Assembly (NCBI GenBank): GCA_026929865.2
Contig: CM049398.1
Coordinates: forward strand, 13,411,001-13,475,000
Direction of reading: 5' to 3'
DNA from: Hyperoplus lanceolatus
Lineage: Eukaryota > Chordata > Actinopteri > Uranoscopiformes > Ammodytidae
Length of the DNA: 64,000 nucleotides
The notes beneath the pieces are model-generated. The model was not told where the DNA came from and did no database searches. It was given only the letters and a program-made list of their open reading frames with translations. The position numbers were made by a program, and so were the translations under genes. This document shows, piece by piece, positions 61,910 to 64,000 of this stretch. Within the stretch, counting starts at the first letter, position 1. Every line of letters starts with the position of its first letter.

Positions 61910-62774
61910 AATCATGATGTCAAATCAGCATCTTGATGTGGCACACCTGTGAGGTGGGATGGATTATCTCAGCAAAGCAGAAGTGCTCACTATCACACAT
62001 TTAAACAGATTTGTGAACAATGTTTGAGAGAAATGGTAATATTGTGTATCTGGAATGAATTTTAGATCTTTAAGTCCATCTCATGAAAAATGGGAGCAAA
62101 AACAAAAGTGTTGCGTTTATATTTTTGTTGAGTGTATATACAGTATAGCAGGCTGATATAACTAAACATTCATTATACAGGAAAAGGTCATACACAAAAT
62201 ATACTCAGATAAATTAACAGACTCTACATAACATGACCGCGCCAAAGAGCAGACATGGGGCCAAGCGGCTACACTGCATGTGCAAGACATCTCCCTTTCA
62301 CGTGATAAGCCGACAACCATAGCAACCAAACGACGCTGCTTAACTTAGCTTAACAACCAACGTCAAACTTGCACATAAACATTATTGATTAACACTCATA
62401 TTGAAACAAAGTAAAAAGGCACTTACATTTTCACGAACTCAATACAGGAGAATTACACAATAAGGCAGGTAACAGAAAGACGATGAGCCACCTGCTGGTT
62501 GCTCTCGCATCAATCACTCTCGGACTAACTGGCAGAAAACGAAACTCAACTTATACACTATAGACTGGGAGCAACTGCTCTTAAAGCGACAGTAACCATT
62601 AATCTCAGAGCCTTTTATACAGTGTGGTATGGGTTAAGAGAATTAAAATGAGAAAAAATAATGACAAAAAGAAATCAAGGGACATTTAGAAAAGGCCTAA
62701 ATAAAAATGTGTGATTAATCGCGAGTTAACTATGACATTAATGCGATTAATCCCAATTAAATATTTTAATCGTT

Positions 62775-64000
62775 TTTAATTTTTAATTAAAGTTGATAAT
62801 TTGGGATGCAGTTAGATGCTTATATAACAGTTATATTTCCCTGAAGTTTGACAAAGTCCCTTATAAGCATTTCCTGAGGCTGCAAAAACGACCCAGTGTG
62901 TTCTATACAAAATTAAATCAATACTATAATGCTTGATGATAAGGAAACAGCCCCAAGCATGTTATTTTATAAATGATTGATATAGTATAATACAATAGCA
63001 GCAATGCAGGGGATACACTTTTGAATGCACATGTGTATCACTTTTACTTTAATTGCGTTTAAACTGTGTCAGATTTCAGTCCCCCGCAGTCTTTTGCAGC
63101 TGACTCGCATGTTCGAAAGGTAAACAATGTTTTCCTCATGATATCATAAAGCAAAACCAATTGACGCGAGTGTAATATCTTGTGAAATTGCAGAGCTCTT
63201 AGATTAGCTATTTTCCTCCATGAGAGCACATTCAGCAGCGTCGAAAATATCAGCATGCCAAAGTATAGATATTTGATTCATTCTCAAATTAGACTCTCTT
63301 CATGCAAATGGCTGTTTTGATGTCTTTTTTTGGCAGCTGCTGCTTTTCTCAGGGCGCTATAATTAAACAGGAGGAGGCCGTAACCTCTCTTTATTCTGTG
63401 TCAGTTTGAGAAATGGCTGTTGCGAAAACACGCCACGAGTCAAAGTAATACGAGGTTGAACAACAGCTAGCTTTGGCACACAATAGAAAACATTTTAAGG
63501 TGCCTGTGTAGCTGAGAATTCATGATCAAAAATCTGTTTGTCGAAAATTTGCTCGACAACGCCGCACCGCATTTTCGTGTTCATCACAAACATGTATCAC
63601 ATCCATCAAGCCTGAAAAATCCAAATTAATGAGGACAGATTATTCTTTGATCATGATTCTGGAGGTAATGGTTTATGTCGTGACACCCCCAATTATATAA
63701 CTAGATAAACACGTTAGAAAATTGGGGTTAATGGTCAACGTTAAGTTAAATTTAACTGAGTTAAAGCCCCTTGAGCTTCTCAAAAATGGTCCTGGTGTTT
63801 TGAGCGCAGCACTCCATCAAAATTAAATAATGATCTTGAATTAGTGAAAATAATTTCAAATTTGTTATCTACTCTGCACGTGTCATCGCCCATGTTTACA
63901 CCCACAAGCGCAGCCCTTCCCCGGATCTGACAGCATCCTCAGTGTACACTTGTATGTCATGATTAAAGAGCACAGACTCATTCACTCTGTCAGAGTTTGC
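62775..64000. other. unassigned non-coding DNA
   Basis: Nothing recognisable; no exon continuing the gene at 52393-56942 was found. Confidence 0.55.

Larger units (their letters stand above)
61003..62134 (+). mobile_element. Tc1-like element with about 280-bp inverted repeats, internally deleted
   Basis: Ends ctcaacaaaaatgtaaacgc and gcgtttatatttttgttgag with TA at 61001-61002 and 62135-62136. Each inverted repeat runs through ttgctcccatttttcatgag, gttcacaaatctgt, agcacttctgctttgctgag and cacctcacaggtgtgccaca. Between them lies a short transposase remnant. A SINE sits in the right repeat. Confidence 0.93.
59978..62774. mobile_element. hAT element with TTAACGGCGTTAA-type ends, hosting a Tc1-like element
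   Basis: Left end tagtactgtcagttaaacg followed by ttaacgcaaacccattttaa and cggcgttaat. Right part tgtgattaatcgcgagttaa, ctatgacattaatgcgatta, attaaatattttaatcg. These are the two characteristic ends of one fish hAT family; the last bases of the right end are lost. About 1.1 kb of the interior is the Tc1-like insertion. Confidence 0.75.

Overview
The window reads as intergenic and intronic DNA from a teleost fish, probably a percomorph-type genome. The evidence is its repeats: L2/Maui-type LINEs with a CCTTG-tailed 3' end, a fish L1, Tc1-like transposons with long terminal inverted repeats (TIRs), many short non-autonomous hAT and PIF/Harbinger elements, tRNA-headed SINEs, and long CA/TG microsatellites. 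There are no bacterial-type genes, operons, CRISPR arrays or functional RNA genes. Almost every open frame is a chance frame or belongs to a mobile element.

Layout. 1-6 kb is mostly plain sequence; the minus strand at 3085-4340 looks like a decayed, once-spliced coding region. 6-10.7 kb holds a Harbinger-like element and a composite MITE with a hAT element inside it (perfect 8-bp target-site duplication, TSD). 10.7-19.8 kb is mostly plain, with a 103-bp CA tract and two hAT-like elements. 19.8-25 kb is a repeat cluster: a degraded hAT, a minus-strand LINE whose reverse-transcriptase core is deleted, a decayed Tc1-like transposase and an L2 tail. 26.8-35 kb is one hAT element (perfect 8-bp TSD) containing a mariner-like element, which in turn holds at least four further elements, one of them carrying an L1 with both ends and ORF1 but no ORF2. 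35.8-38.1 kb has three copies of one MITE, two of them in an inverted pair. 42.2-44.7 kb is a long array of alternating inverted short units, bounded by TIRs and split by a 5'-truncated L2 with an open RT frame. 46.8-48.5 kb is an element with a 9-bp TSD and a hAT inside it. 49.8-52.4 kb has a TTAA-flanked MITE, a clean Harbinger MITE with a TTA duplication, and a 95-bp direct repeat. 60-62.8 kb is a hAT remnant containing a Tc1-like element that itself contains a SINE.

Host gene content is thin. The best candidate is on the plus strand: a putative first coding exon at 52393-52525, encoding a signal-peptide-like start, and a 52-bp exon at 56891-56942 that joins it in frame with good splice sites on both sides. 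I do not recognise the protein. The sequence upstream of that first exon is partly duplicated 1.3 kb away around a transposon-bearing insert.

The main interest is structural: a readable order of transposon insertions, an ORF1-only L1, a strongly hairpin-forming array, and two elements with unrelated termini that share one internal segment. All family assignments come from reading motifs, ends and duplications by eye; no database search was possible.
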